A stretch of 8,171 nucleotides of DNA. Source: G039029935 sp039029935 (lineage in GTDB: Bacteria > Chloroflexota > Anaerolineae > Caldilineales > Caldilineaceae). The stretch covers positions 1 through 8,171 of the forward strand of contig JBCCFC010000613.1 of assembly GCA_039029935.1 (NCBI GenBank), in the 5' to 3' direction. Made by a program: the position numbers and the translations under genes. Shown piece after piece: positions 1 to 5,794 of this stretch. Each line of letters begins with the position of its first letter. Position 1 is the first letter of the stretch. The notes beneath the pieces are model-generated. The model was not told the DNA's origin and made no database searches. It saw nothing but the letters and a program-made list of their open reading frames with translations.

Positions 1-5
1 AGAAC

Positions 6-62
<57 letters not shown>

Positions 63-99
63 AGTCAAAGAGTATCCGTTCGATGAGTTGGGGTTAGTA

Positions 100-121
100 G
101 GGATTTGAACTATCAAATCCC
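100..121 (+). other. Perfect 9-bp hairpin in the leader of the permease operon
   Basis: GGGATTTGA at 100-108 is followed by the 4-base loop ACTA and the exact reverse complement TCAAATCCC at 113-121. No T tract follows, so it is not a standard intrinsic terminator. It sits between the direct array at 7-62 and the inverted copies at 162-194. It could be an mRNA-processing or stabilising hairpin between an upstream gene and the permeases, which is inference. Confidence 0.6.
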
Positions 122-161
122 CAAGAGTTCTCTCAGCATATCGAGTAGATGTATCAAATCA

Positions 162-194
162 TCACTATTCACTATTCATTTTTCACTATTCACT
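162..194. repeat. Inverted copies of the GTGAATA array
   Basis: TATTCAC (166-172), TATTCAT (173-179) and TATTCAC (187-193) are reverse complements of the unit repeated at 7-62. The stretch 162-178 is a 17-base perfect reverse complement of sequence inside the array, and 182-194 adds another 13 bases. An RNA covering 1-200 could therefore fold into a long stem in several registers, with the 100-121 hairpin at its tip. The inverted block ends 7 bases before the permease ribosome-binding site. Confidence 0.85.
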
Positions 195-201
195 CTCGAT
201 A

Positions 202-208
202 GAGGGAG
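202..208 (+). promoter_or_regulatory. Ribosome-binding site fixing the MalF-like start at 216
   Basis: GAGGGAG lies 7 bases upstream of ATG 216. It decides the start: the longer in-frame reading from TTG 107-frame codon 105 would translate the inverted repeats and has no comparable site. Confidence 0.8.
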
Positions 209-215
209 ATTGTTT

Positions 216-1154
216 ATGGCCGCAACGAGTGTTGCACAAGCACCGCAAGCTGGGAAACGGGTGATGAAACACTCCACCCGCGAGGCATTATATGGATATT
301 TGTTGGCTTCGCCGTGGATTATCGGATTCATTGTCTTTACGGCTGGACCGATGTTGGCTTCGCTGGTGTTGGGCATGTATCGCACCGACTTTTTGACAAC
401 AACCGAGTTTATCGGGGCCAAGTGGTTTGTGAATGTATTGCAGGATACGCTTGTCCGCAAAGCCCTGTGGAATACAGCGGTGTATAGTTTTACGGTGGTT
501 CCGCTCAACACAATCTTGGCATTGCTGATTGCGGTCATGCTCAATCAGAGTATTGCAGCCCAAAGTTTTTGGCGCACAGTCTACTATTTGCCATCGGTCG
601 TCTCTGGTGTGGCCGTTGCCCTCCTGTGGCGTTGGCTCTACCAGCCCGACGTTGGCCTCTTTAACTCTATCTTAGGGCCGATGCTCCACCCCTTTGGAAT
701 TGATCCACCGCGCTGGATTTATAGCGTGGAATGGGCAATGCCGTCGATGATCATTATGGCACTCTGGGGGGCGGGGGCAGCCATGCTGATCTACCTAGCA
801 GGCTTGCGCGGTATACCGACATCGCTCTATGAAGCTGCCCAAATCGACGGGGCTAGCTCGATCCGTCAATTCTTTGCTATCACCATTCCACTCTTGACGC
901 CGACCATCTTCTTCAACGTGGTACTCAACATCATTGGCTCGTGGCAAGTGTTCACCCAAGCCTATGTGATGACCCAAGGCGGCCCCAACAATGCCACCTT
1001 AACGATGGTGCTGCATATCTACAATACGGGGTTTGAAAACTTCTATTTTGGCTATGCATCGGCCCAAGCGTGGGCACTCTTTATGGTGATTTTGATTTTT
1101 GTCGTTTTGGCGTTGCGCAGTGCAACAGCATGGGTCCACTATGATCGAGTTTAG
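216..1154 (+). CDS. Sugar ABC transporter permease, MalF-like (CUT1 family)
   Basis: This 312-residue integral membrane protein should form one half of the transmembrane channel of a binding-protein-dependent carbohydrate importer. About six membrane segments are visible, near residues 27-54, 85-110, 118-142, 172-195, 228-252 and 280-303. The cytoplasmic EAA loop, which contacts the ATPase, is well preserved (E206-A-A, G212, P225 in YEAAQIDGASS...ITIPLL). The motif TQGGPNNAT near 253-261 is typical of MalF/UgpA-type subunits. The start at ATG 216 has a good Shine-Dalgarno, and the N-terminal 25 residues are soluble and basic, as expected on the cytoplasmic side. An in-frame upstream TTG at 105 would add 37 residues encoded by repeat sequence and is rejected. 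The partner permease follows 22 bp downstream. Substrate cannot be told from the permease alone. Confidence 0.95.
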   Translation: MAATSVAQAPQAGKRVMKHSTREALYGYLLASPWIIGFIVFTAGPMLASLVLGMYRTDFLTTTEFIGAKWFVNVLQDTLVRKALWNTAVYSFTVVPLNTILALLIAVMLNQSIAAQSFWRTVYYLPSVVSGVAVALLWRWLYQPDVGLFNSILGPMLHPFGIDPPRWIYSVEWAMPSMIIMALWGAGAAMLIYLAGLRGIPTSLYEAAQIDGASSIRQFFAITIPLLTPTIFFNVVLNIIGSWQVFTQAYVMTQGGPNNATLTMVLHIYNTGFENFYFGYASAQAWALFMVILIFVVLALRSATAWVHYDRV

Positions 1155-1176
1155 GGGGTAGCAGACAGGCATTCAC

Positions 1177-2034
1177 ATGGTTAATGTACAAAAATTTCAG
1201 GGCAGCAATCTAACAGAACTTTTCTACCGCATCTTACTCTACATCGCCGTGGTTGTAGGTGGTATCATCTTTTCGATTCCCTTTTATTGGATGCTACGCA
1301 CCTCGGTCATGCCCACCTATCAGGTCTATCTCTTCCCACCCGTCTGGATTCCAGCCGAGTACCACTGGTCCAATTTCCAAGTGCCATTCCAAGTCTTCCC
1401 CTTTGATATGATGTTTCTCAACAGCGCCTACATCGCCTTGATGAGTGCATTGGGGACAGCCCTATCATCGGCCATGGTTGGTTTTAGCTTTGCACGGATG
1501 CGCTTCCCCTTCCGTGACACTATGTTTGTCATCGTCCTCGCCACGATGATTCTACCAGAGCATGTGCGCCTCGTTCCTACCTATTTGCTCTTTGTCGGGC
1601 TAGGGTGGGTTGGAACCTACTTACCGTTGATCGTCCCCAACTGGTTTGCACCCGCCTTCTACGTCTTCCTGCTCCGTCAATTTTTTATGACCATTCCCAA
1701 AGAGCTAGATGACTCGGCCTATATCGACGGCTGTAGTCCGCTTGGCCTCTTCTGGCGCATTCACATGCCGTTGAGCGTCCCCGCACTCGGAGTCGTCCTC
1801 ATCTTCCAGATCACAAACCAGTGGAACGACTTCCTGCACCCACTCATCTACATCCAGGGCGTCAACGACTTCACCGTTGCCCTTGGGTTGAGCCTTTTTA
1901 GAGGGCATCTCAGCACCAACATGCAGGCGCTGATGGCCGCGTCTATCTTGGGTGTATTGCCCACGATTGCCATGTTCTTCTTTGCACAGCGATATTTTGT
2001 GCAGGGTATTGTTGTTTCTGGTGTGAAGGGGTAG
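1177..2034 (+). CDS. Sugar ABC transporter permease, MalG-like (CUT1 family)
   Basis: This 285-residue protein is the second permease subunit and should pair with the MalF-like protein encoded 22 bp upstream. Membrane segments are visible near residues 18-40, 80-106, 114-140, 145-169, 200-220 and 250-272. The EAA loop is recognisable but divergent: KELDDSAYIDG (175-185) in place of the usual ELEEAARIDG, with the conserved G185 and P198 kept. The C-terminal QRYFVQGIVVSGVKG is characteristic of MalG/UgpE-type permeases, so the gene is full length. The ATG at 1177 is preceded by a weak CAGG at about 7 bases, so translation may be coupled to the upstream gene. The operon ends in the hairpin at 2075-2107. 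Neither the binding protein nor the ATPase is nearby in the window; the ATPase may be a shared MsmK-type subunit encoded elsewhere, which is inference. Confidence 0.95.
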   Translation: MVNVQKFQGSNLTELFYRILLYIAVVVGGIIFSIPFYWMLRTSVMPTYQVYLFPPVWIPAEYHWSNFQVPFQVFPFDMMFLNSAYIALMSALGTALSSAMVGFSFARMRFPFRDTMFVIVLATMILPEHVRLVPTYLLFVGLGWVGTYLPLIVPNWFAPAFYVFLLRQFFMTIPKELDDSAYIDGCSPLGLFWRIHMPLSVPALGVVLIFQITNQWNDFLHPLIYIQGVNDFTVALGLSLFRGHLSTNMQALMAASILGVLPTIAMFFFAQRYFVQGIVVSGVKG

Positions 2035-2039
2035 GCAAG

Positions 2040-2071
2040 GTTGAAGAGTTGAAAAGTTGAAGGGTTGAAGA
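2040..2071. repeat. 8-bp degenerate tandem repeat, unit GTTGAARR
   Basis: Four consecutive 8-bp units (GTTGAAGA, GTTGAAAA, GTTGAAGG, GTTGAAGA) begin 5 bases after the stop codon of the MalG-like gene and run up to the terminator. As in the arrays at 7-62 and 3227-3285, the unit starts with GT and has no C on the plus strand. Confidence 0.9.
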
Positions 2072-2074
2072 ACT

Positions 2075-2107
2075 AAAAAAGGTAGAGGTGGTTCCTCTAC
2101 CTTTTTT
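2075..2107 (+). terminator. Bidirectional intrinsic terminator
   Basis: AAAAAAGGTAGAGG (2075-2088), a 5-base loop, and CCTCTACCTTTTTT (2094-2107) form a perfect 14-bp stem. The T run serves the plus-strand permease operon. The A run becomes a T run on the other strand, so the same hairpin can end the minus-strand VOC gene, which stops at 2148. The convergent arrangement of the two genes fits this. Confidence 0.93.
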
Positions 2108-2127
2108 GATCTCACTCTCTTTTTTCT

Positions 2128-2142
2128 CCGCGTTTTCTGCGG
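2128..2142. other. Small GC hairpin in a common-looking spacer motif
   Basis: CCGC (2128-2131) and GCGG (2139-2142) enclose a 7-base loop in CTCCGCGTTTTCTGCGG, immediately downstream of the VOC stop codon on the minus strand. I recall similar spacer strings in Chloroflexota genomes. The function is unknown, and it may be a minor repeat family member. Confidence 0.4.
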
Positions 2143-2147
2143 TTAAC

Positions 2148-2534
2148 CTACTCTAGTGGCTGAGAACGCTGAATCAACTGAATCGTCACGCCCCAAGGGT
2201 CGCGCACAAAGCATAAGACATCACCACGTGGTGATGGCGGTGCAATCTCGCCATCCGCTGTCGCACCCGCAGCAATAAGTCGATCACGGTCGGCAGCAAT
2301 GTCCTCTGTGGTGAAGGCGAAGTGCAGCGTAAATGGGTCGATGGTGTTGTAGTCTGGAATCGGCGCATTTGTATTGTTGTACAGTTCCACCATGCTGCCG
2401 CCACTATCCGAGACAAAGGTCATCATCGGCGGATCGGGCAAGTCTAGCACAACTTTTAAGCCCATATGCTCGGCCCACCAAGCAGCCATCTCCTTTGGTG
2501 CGTCAACATTAATGGCAACGTGTTCTAATTTCAT
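2148..2534 (-). CDS. VOC/glyoxalase-fold protein
   Basis: This 128-residue cytoplasmic protein has one vicinal-oxygen-chelate module made of two beta-alpha-beta-beta-beta repeats: about 1-55 (LEHVAINV...GSMVELY) and 65-125 (FTLHFAFTTEDI...FVRDPWGVTIQLIQR). Length is normal for a single-module family member. Candidate metal ligands are H5, E50 and H71. The usual fourth ligand, a glutamate in the final strand, is replaced by Q119 (VTIQLIQ), so metal binding or chemistry may differ from lactoylglutathione lyase. The family covers lyases, dioxygenases, antibiotic-binding proteins and catalytically silent members, so the substrate cannot be assigned. The start is firm: AAAGGAGA lies 8 bases upstream of the ATG. 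The gene stands alone and converges on the permease operon. Confidence 0.9.
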   Translation of the reverse strand: MKLEHVAINVDAPKEMAAWWAEHMGLKVVLDLPDPPMMTFVSDSGGSMVELYNNTNAPIPDYNTIDPFTLHFAFTTEDIAADRDRLIAAGATADGEIAPPSPRGDVLCFVRDPWGVTIQLIQRSQPLE

Positions 2535-2594
2535 TGATCAAATCTCCTTTGTGAAAAATGGCAACGCCGCGAAGTTGCAGGGTTGCATTGGTCT

Positions 2595-2623
2595 ATATTA
2601 GAGGGTAAGTATATCACATCTAC
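2595..2623 (-). promoter_or_regulatory. Possible promoter of the VOC gene
   Basis: On the minus strand a TAATAT hexamer (plus 2595-2600) lies about 60 bp upstream of the VOC start. A weak GTAGAT hexamer sits 17 bases further upstream (plus 2618-2623). The -10 is plausible and the -35 is poor, so this is only a suggestion. Confidence 0.25.
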
Positions 2624-2651
2624 TAGGTTTATATAGTATGAGCGTAACCTC

Positions 2652-2701
2652 TCTAATTCAGGTAGGACCGCACTTAAAAGTGGAGTCCTACCTGAATTAG
2701 A
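2652..2701. repeat. 17-bp perfect inverted repeat with inner stem
   Basis: Arms at 2652-2668 and 2685-2701 (core CTAATTCAGGTAGGAC and its exact reverse complement) enclose a second short stem, CACTT/AAGTG (2671-2675, 2678-2682), with a two-base mismatch on each side. The whole 50-bp element folds into one nearly continuous hairpin. No T tract follows in either direction, so it is not an ordinary terminator. It lies upstream of a broken transposase and may be a remnant of a mobile or REP-like element. Confidence 0.85.
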
Positions 2702-2788
2702 CAAAAAAGCAAAGGGCGGCTAAAGTGATGATAGAAAAGAAGATTGAGAGGTAAGTCTAACAATCGGGATTGAAACAGGGGAGAAGAG

Positions 2789-2983
2789 ATGGAGACAAAA
2801 GATATATTTTGCTTAAATTACGAATGTGAGGCAAGAGGGCAGAAAAATCAAGGGAATATAGGGGTCCATGATGAGAAAAGCAAGAGATTTATATGTCACA
2901 AATGTGGAGAAACATTTAGTGGAACAAAAGGGACGATATTCTACAAATTGCGAACCGAACGATGGAGGCTATGCGCAGGGTAG
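2789..2983 (+). pseudogene. Transposase N-terminal fragment with zinc ribbon
   Basis: The 64-codon reading begins at an ATG with a good Shine-Dalgarno (AGGGGAG, 2777-2783). It encodes a zinc-ribbon: C8-x4-C13 and C36-x2-C39, followed by ETFSGTKGTIFYKLRT (41-56). This pattern, a four-cysteine ribbon followed by a TFS.TKGT.FY.LRT stretch, is what I know from the N-termini of IS1-like and related helix-turn-helix transposases. Intact members continue with helix-turn-helix and DDE catalytic domains over a few hundred residues. Here similarity stops after T56, and eight unrelated residues lead to a stop. The rest of the element is absent, replaced by the tail of another gene in a different frame. 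The IS family assignment is tentative; the truncation is clear. Confidence 0.7.
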
Positions 2984-3224
2984 AGGCGGTCAGTTGTGTG
3001 AGCAACTATTGCCAGATCTAAAAACAGGTCAAATTGAGAAGGCCGCTCAAGGTTTAGCGCAATTGAGGCAACGCGCAGATGCGACCGATGAGTGGCGTTT
3101 GCTCATTGACAAATTGCAGACGATTGTGGCGGGGTCGCGTGATGAGGCACTGGCCGATGATATGGCATTGGATTACAGCGATGCGGCGGAGATTTTGTTG
3201 TTGGAACGGCTTGTAGGAGTGTGA
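2979..3224 (+). pseudogene. 3' fragment of a helical/TPR-like gene
   Basis: Downstream of the transposase fragment, in another frame, about 77 codons (from roughly QLCEQLLPDLK at 2991 to the TGA at 3222-3224) read as an acidic, alpha-helical C-terminus ending ALADDMALDYSDAAEILLLERL. It resembles the tails of large repeat-containing (TPR, NB-ARC or CHAT type) proteins in Chloroflexota; this is recollection, not a search. The open frame extends back to 2868 only by reading the transposase fragment out of frame, so no convincing start exists. The only candidate is TTG 2994, with no ribosome-binding site. I read it as the surviving 3' end of a gene cut by a mobile-element insertion or deletion near 2960-2990. 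Confidence 0.55.
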
Positions 3225-3226
3225 CG

Positions 3227-3285
3227 GTGTGATAGTGTTGGGTGTGATAGTGTTGGGTGTGATAGTGTTGGGTGTGATAGTGTGG
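3227..3285. repeat. 15-bp tandem repeat, unit GTGTGATAGTGTTGG
   Basis: Three exact 15-bp copies (3227-3241, 3242-3256, 3257-3271) are followed by a 14-base copy lacking one T (3272-3285). The array begins two bases after the stop codon of the preceding gene fragment. The unit itself reads as an 8-mer (GTGTGATA) plus a 7-mer (GTGTTGG) and contains no C. Confidence 0.97.
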
Positions 3286-3450
3286 TCAAACCGCCGAATG
3301 AATTAGGTGCCTAATAGGGGTCAGTGTAGTCGCCTTGTGTGTACCAGCAGAGCCATGTGTCAAGTGCTGATAGATGTTGACCTCATCATTTGCGATTTGG
3401 CCCCCAAATTGGACCTTCCAGATTGGCTTTGTCAGACAATAGATAAAATT

Positions 3451-3490
3451 TTGACTTATTGGTTAAGGGCTATCTGTGCTACACTATTTA
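3451..3490 (+). promoter_or_regulatory. Weak promoter candidate upstream of the kinase fragment
   Basis: An A/T-rich segment contains TTGACT (3451-3456), TTGGTT (3459-3464) and TACACT (3480-3485). TTGGTT to TACACT has a 15-base spacer and TTGACT to TACACT has 23, so neither pair is ideal. Its position, 50-85 bp before the kinase ATG, is right. Confidence 0.3.
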
Positions 3491-3534
3491 TATCAACTCA
3501 GTTGTTGTGGATAAAGTGCAGATAGGATGTGCAT

Positions 3535-3813
3535 ATGACCAGTCAAACGGATCAAACCACAATCGCCAATCATCGGTATCAACTCAACAAAAAGCTTGGT
3601 CAAGGGGGCATGGGGGTTGTCTATCAAGCTACCGACAGGCTGACGGGTGACATCATTGCTCTCAAACAGGTGCGACAGTTGTCCCAACAGGCGACCGCAT
3701 CGGGTATCTCGCCAGAGCGCCTGCATCTGTCGCTTGCCCATGAATTCCAAATCCTGGCTGGGCTGCGTCACCCACATATCATCAGTGTCCTTGACCCAGC
3801 ATTGATGCGCTGA
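3535..3813 (+). pseudogene. Ser/Thr protein kinase, N-lobe fragment
   Basis: This 92-codon reading starts at ATG 3535 (AGGA 7 bases upstream; a GTG at 3529 is also in frame). It encodes the N-lobe of a Hanks-type kinase. The glycine loop is G22-x-G24-x-x-G27 (LGQGGMGVVY), the ATP-binding lysine is K44 (ALKQV), and the helix-C glutamate is E70 (AHEFQILAGLRHPHIISVLD). Matching sequence stops at D87, and five out-of-frame residues lead to a stop. The hinge, HRD catalytic loop, DFG and APE motifs are all missing, so it cannot be an active kinase. The next sequence, in another frame, is the TPR-like tail of the same kind of protein. I read the two as the ends of one large kinase/TPR signalling gene joined by an internal deletion. 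Confidence 0.85.
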
Positions 3814-4244
3814 CAAGGCTGGCATGGGTTGCCTATCAGCAGGATGACTATGAGCAAATGTTAACACACTATCAAGCACTCTCGACACTTGCACAGAAGC
3901 GCAAGGTTCCCCATTATCAGGCCGAAAGTCAAGTTGGCGTTGCATTGGCACAGGCGTTAGCCACCCATCAATGGGGTGAGGTTGATATTGCATCCAGCAT
4001 CGACTATATCGAAAATGAACCCAATTTGCTCATCCCAGATTCCTCTTTTCGTCTCCATCTCCTCTGTTATCATCTGCTGACGCTGATGAATGAGCCGTAT
4101 GCAGACACCCTTCTGAGCATCGCCTATGCGCAATTACAGGACTTGGCAAGCCTGATTGAAGACGAGATATGGAGCGAATCATATCTGGAGAACATACCCG
4201 AACATCGGGAGATTATGGATTTAACCGAGAGGAGCAACACATGA
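3795..4244 (+). pseudogene. C-terminal TPR-like fragment of a large kinase/ATPase-type regulator
   Basis: From about 3795 a frame different from the kinase fragment reads helical TPR-like sequence: ALTRLAWVAYQQDDYEQM, then LTHYQALSTLAQKRK and ESQVGVALAQALA. It ends in SYLENIPEHREIMDL. That closing motif is common at the C-terminus of large kinase/AAA/TPR and LuxR-like regulators, from family memory. The first methionine, 3858, lies inside the first repeat and has no clear ribosome-binding site, so the 128-codon open frame from there (3858-4244) is probably not a real start. The central kinase C-lobe, ATPase and most repeats are missing. The stop TGA (4242-4244) overlaps the sulfatase ATG (4241-4243), implying that the intact ancestor was translationally coupled to the sulfatase. 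It might still be expressed as a short separate protein, which I consider less likely. Confidence 0.65.
4227..4234 (+). promoter_or_regulatory. Ribosome-binding site fixing the sulfatase start at 4241
   Basis: GAGAGGAG lies 6 bases upstream of ATG 4241. It selects this start over the in-frame ATG at 4169, which would add 24 residues that overlap the previous coding frame and precede the first strand of the sulfatase fold. Confidence 0.8.
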
Positions 4245-5767
4245 CACAGCCTAACATCATTCTCATCATGGCCGACCAAATGCGCGGCGATTGTCTCAGC
4301 TATCATGGCAATCGCGTTGATGTCAGTCAATACGGCCATCCCGTTGTGGAGACACCCAACCTAGACCATCTGGCCGCACGAGGCGCATACTACCCCCACG
4401 CCTATTCTGCCGTGCCATCCTGTCTCCCCGCCCGCGCCACCTTGATGACAGGGATGGACCAGTGGCATACAGGCGTCCTCGGCATGGGGCGTGGACAAGG
4501 CCCAATCCCCAATGACTTTCCGCACACCTTGGCGGGGACATTGCGTGATGCAGGCTACCGAACACACCTCGTTGGCAAAGGGCATTTTACCCCACAACGC
4601 ACGTCCATGGGCTTTCAGAGTGCTGAGTTGGATGAGTCGGGGAGGCTGATTGGCGATGGCTTACAGGATGAGTATCGTGCGTGGTTTGACCGTGAGAAGC
4701 GGCGTGATATTACACCAGATGATCATGGCGTCTTCTGGAATTCGTGGATGGCGCGCCCCTGGCACACCGAGGAATATCTGCACCCAACCGCTTGGACCAT
4801 GAGCCGTTCGCTGCACTTTTTGGAACAACGTGCCAAACAACGTGATAAACATCTTGGGCAAACACAGCCCTTCTTTCTCAATATCAGCTTTGCCCGTCCT
4901 CACTCACCCTATGTGCCACCCCAGCCCTACTTTGATATGTACATCAACCAAGAGACGCCAGCTCCCTTTATCGGCGATTGGGCGGGAATGAATGACTGCC
5001 CTGATGATGCCTTGGATGTCAACGCGTGGCGAGGCAAGCTTTCCCCACAGCGCATCCACCGCGGTCGGGCAGGCTACTATGGCGAGATAACCTTTATCGA
5101 CACGCAGATTGGACGGCTGATCAACTGGCTCACTCGTCATCAGCCCGACACCCTACGCAACACATGGATTGTCTTCACCTCGGATCATGGTGACATGGTG
5201 GGCGATCATCACCTCTGGCGCAAGACCTATGCCTATGAGGGCAGTGCCAGAGTGCCGATGATTGTCGCACCACCAGTGGGTCAGGAGACGCAAATTACGG
5301 ATAACATTGTTGATAACGTGGTCGAGTTGCGCGATGTCATGCCAACCTTGCTCGACATCGCGGGGGTTGAGCGTCCTCCAACGGTGATGGGTGAGAGCCT
5401 GTTGAAATTATGTACAGAACAGCACGAAACACAACCTACATGGCGTCGTTACCTGCACGGTGAACATTGTTGGTGCTATGGCCGCGAACAAGAGATGCAG
5501 TTTGTGACCGATGGGCATCGCAAGTTTGTCTGGCTTCCGCGTATTGATGTCAAGCAGTTCTTTGATTTGGATGCCGACCCTGGCGAAACCCGTAACTTGG
5601 TCGATGCCCCAAATTATGCCGATGAGGTGGCGATGTGGCAGGGGTTTCTAGCAGAGGCATTGGCTGTGCGCGATTGTGGCTGGGTGCGAGATGGGCAGTT
5701 GGTCTGTGAGGATGATGGGCCGTTGGTGTCGCCGTATCGGAATGTGCGGTTTATGGGTAATGTGTGA
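4241..5767 (+). CDS. Sulfatase (type I, formylglycine-dependent)
   Basis: This 508-residue protein is a type I sulfatase that should hydrolyse a sulfate ester, possibly a sulfated sugar or small molecule. The catalytic site is C61-L-P-A-R65, a CxPxR signature whose cysteine is converted to formylglycine by FGE, encoded elsewhere. Metal and sulfate ligands are visible as D12 (ILIMADQM), K113 and H115 (VGKGHF), D315-H316-G317-D318 (FTSDHGDMVGDH) and K328. The C-terminal subdomain from about residue 400 (YLHGEHCWCYG..., then FFDLDADPGETRNLVD near 445-462) is complete. The DQ after the first aspartate recalls choline-sulfatase and phosphonate monoester hydrolase branches, so phosphoester activity is an alternative. 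No signal peptide is evident: the fold starts at residue 4, suggesting a cytoplasmic enzyme acting on imported substrate. The start overlaps the previous stop as ATGA. Confidence 0.95.
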   Translation: MTQPNIILIMADQMRGDCLSYHGNRVDVSQYGHPVVETPNLDHLAARGAYYPHAYSAVPSCLPARATLMTGMDQWHTGVLGMGRGQGPIPNDFPHTLAGTLRDAGYRTHLVGKGHFTPQRTSMGFQSAELDESGRLIGDGLQDEYRAWFDREKRRDITPDDHGVFWNSWMARPWHTEEYLHPTAWTMSRSLHFLEQRAKQRDKHLGQTQPFFLNISFARPHSPYVPPQPYFDMYINQETPAPFIGDWAGMNDCPDDALDVNAWRGKLSPQRIHRGRAGYYGEITFIDTQIGRLINWLTRHQPDTLRNTWIVFTSDHGDMVGDHHLWRKTYAYEGSARVPMIVAPPVGQETQITDNIVDNVVELRDVMPTLLDIAGVERPPTVMGESLLKLCTEQHETQPTWRRYLHGEHCWCYGREQEMQFVTDGHRKFVWLPRIDVKQFFDLDADPGETRNLVDAPNYADEVAMWQGFLAEALAVRDCGWVRDGQLVCEDDGPLVSPYRNVRFMGNV

Positions 5768-5794
5768 TCAATTGCAATTCTCTTCACTTGATCA
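5765..5794. other. Weak inverted repeat between convergent genes
   Basis: TGATCAA (5765-5771) and TTGATCA (5788-5794) flank a 16-base loop containing the palindrome AATTGCAATT. It covers both stop codons of the convergent sulfatase and nuclease-fold genes. No T tract is present, so termination is uncertain. Confidence 0.35.

Larger units (their letters stand above)
3225..3534. other. Intergenic stretch without a supported gene
   Basis: This 310-bp gap holds the 15-bp array (3227-3285), a short palindrome ATTAGG-TG-CCTAAT (3302-3315), a small stem ATTTGG-CCC-CCAAAT (3395-3409) and a weak promoter candidate before the kinase start. A GTG-initiated 72-codon frame at 3307-3525 has no ribosome-binding site and no recognisable composition, so I do not call it. 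Confidence 0.6.

Noticed and set aside
100..121. tRNA T-arm-like string GGGATTTGAAC
   Set aside because: No acceptor, D or anticodon arms can be assembled around it; it is explained fully as a 9-bp hairpin.
105..215. In-frame N-terminal extension of the MalF-like permease from a TTG
   Set aside because: It would translate the inverted tandem repeats (SLFTIHFSLFTLD) and has no ribosome-binding site; ATG 216 has a good one and gives a normal-length permease.
176..544. Minus-strand 122-codon open frame
   Set aside because: It lies wholly antisense to the permease, with no recognisable domain; a shadow of the real gene.
1705..2115. Minus-strand 136-codon open frame through the end of the MalG-like gene
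   Set aside because: Its first codons translate the terminator and 8-bp repeat (KKVEEPPLPFLVLQPFNFSTLQP), and the rest is antisense to a clear permease.
2761..2776. CRISPR-repeat-like ending GGGATTGAAAC
   Set aside because: Single copy, with no second repeat, no spacers and no cas genes in the window; resemblance is by chance.
3307..3525. 72-codon GTG-initiated open frame
   Set aside because: No ribosome-binding site, no recognisable motif, and it overlaps the promoter-like A/T-rich segment before the kinase fragment.
4169..4240. Upstream in-frame start of the sulfatase
   Set aside because: It overlaps the preceding coding frame and adds 24 residues before the first fold strand; the GAGAGGAG site clearly serves ATG 4241.
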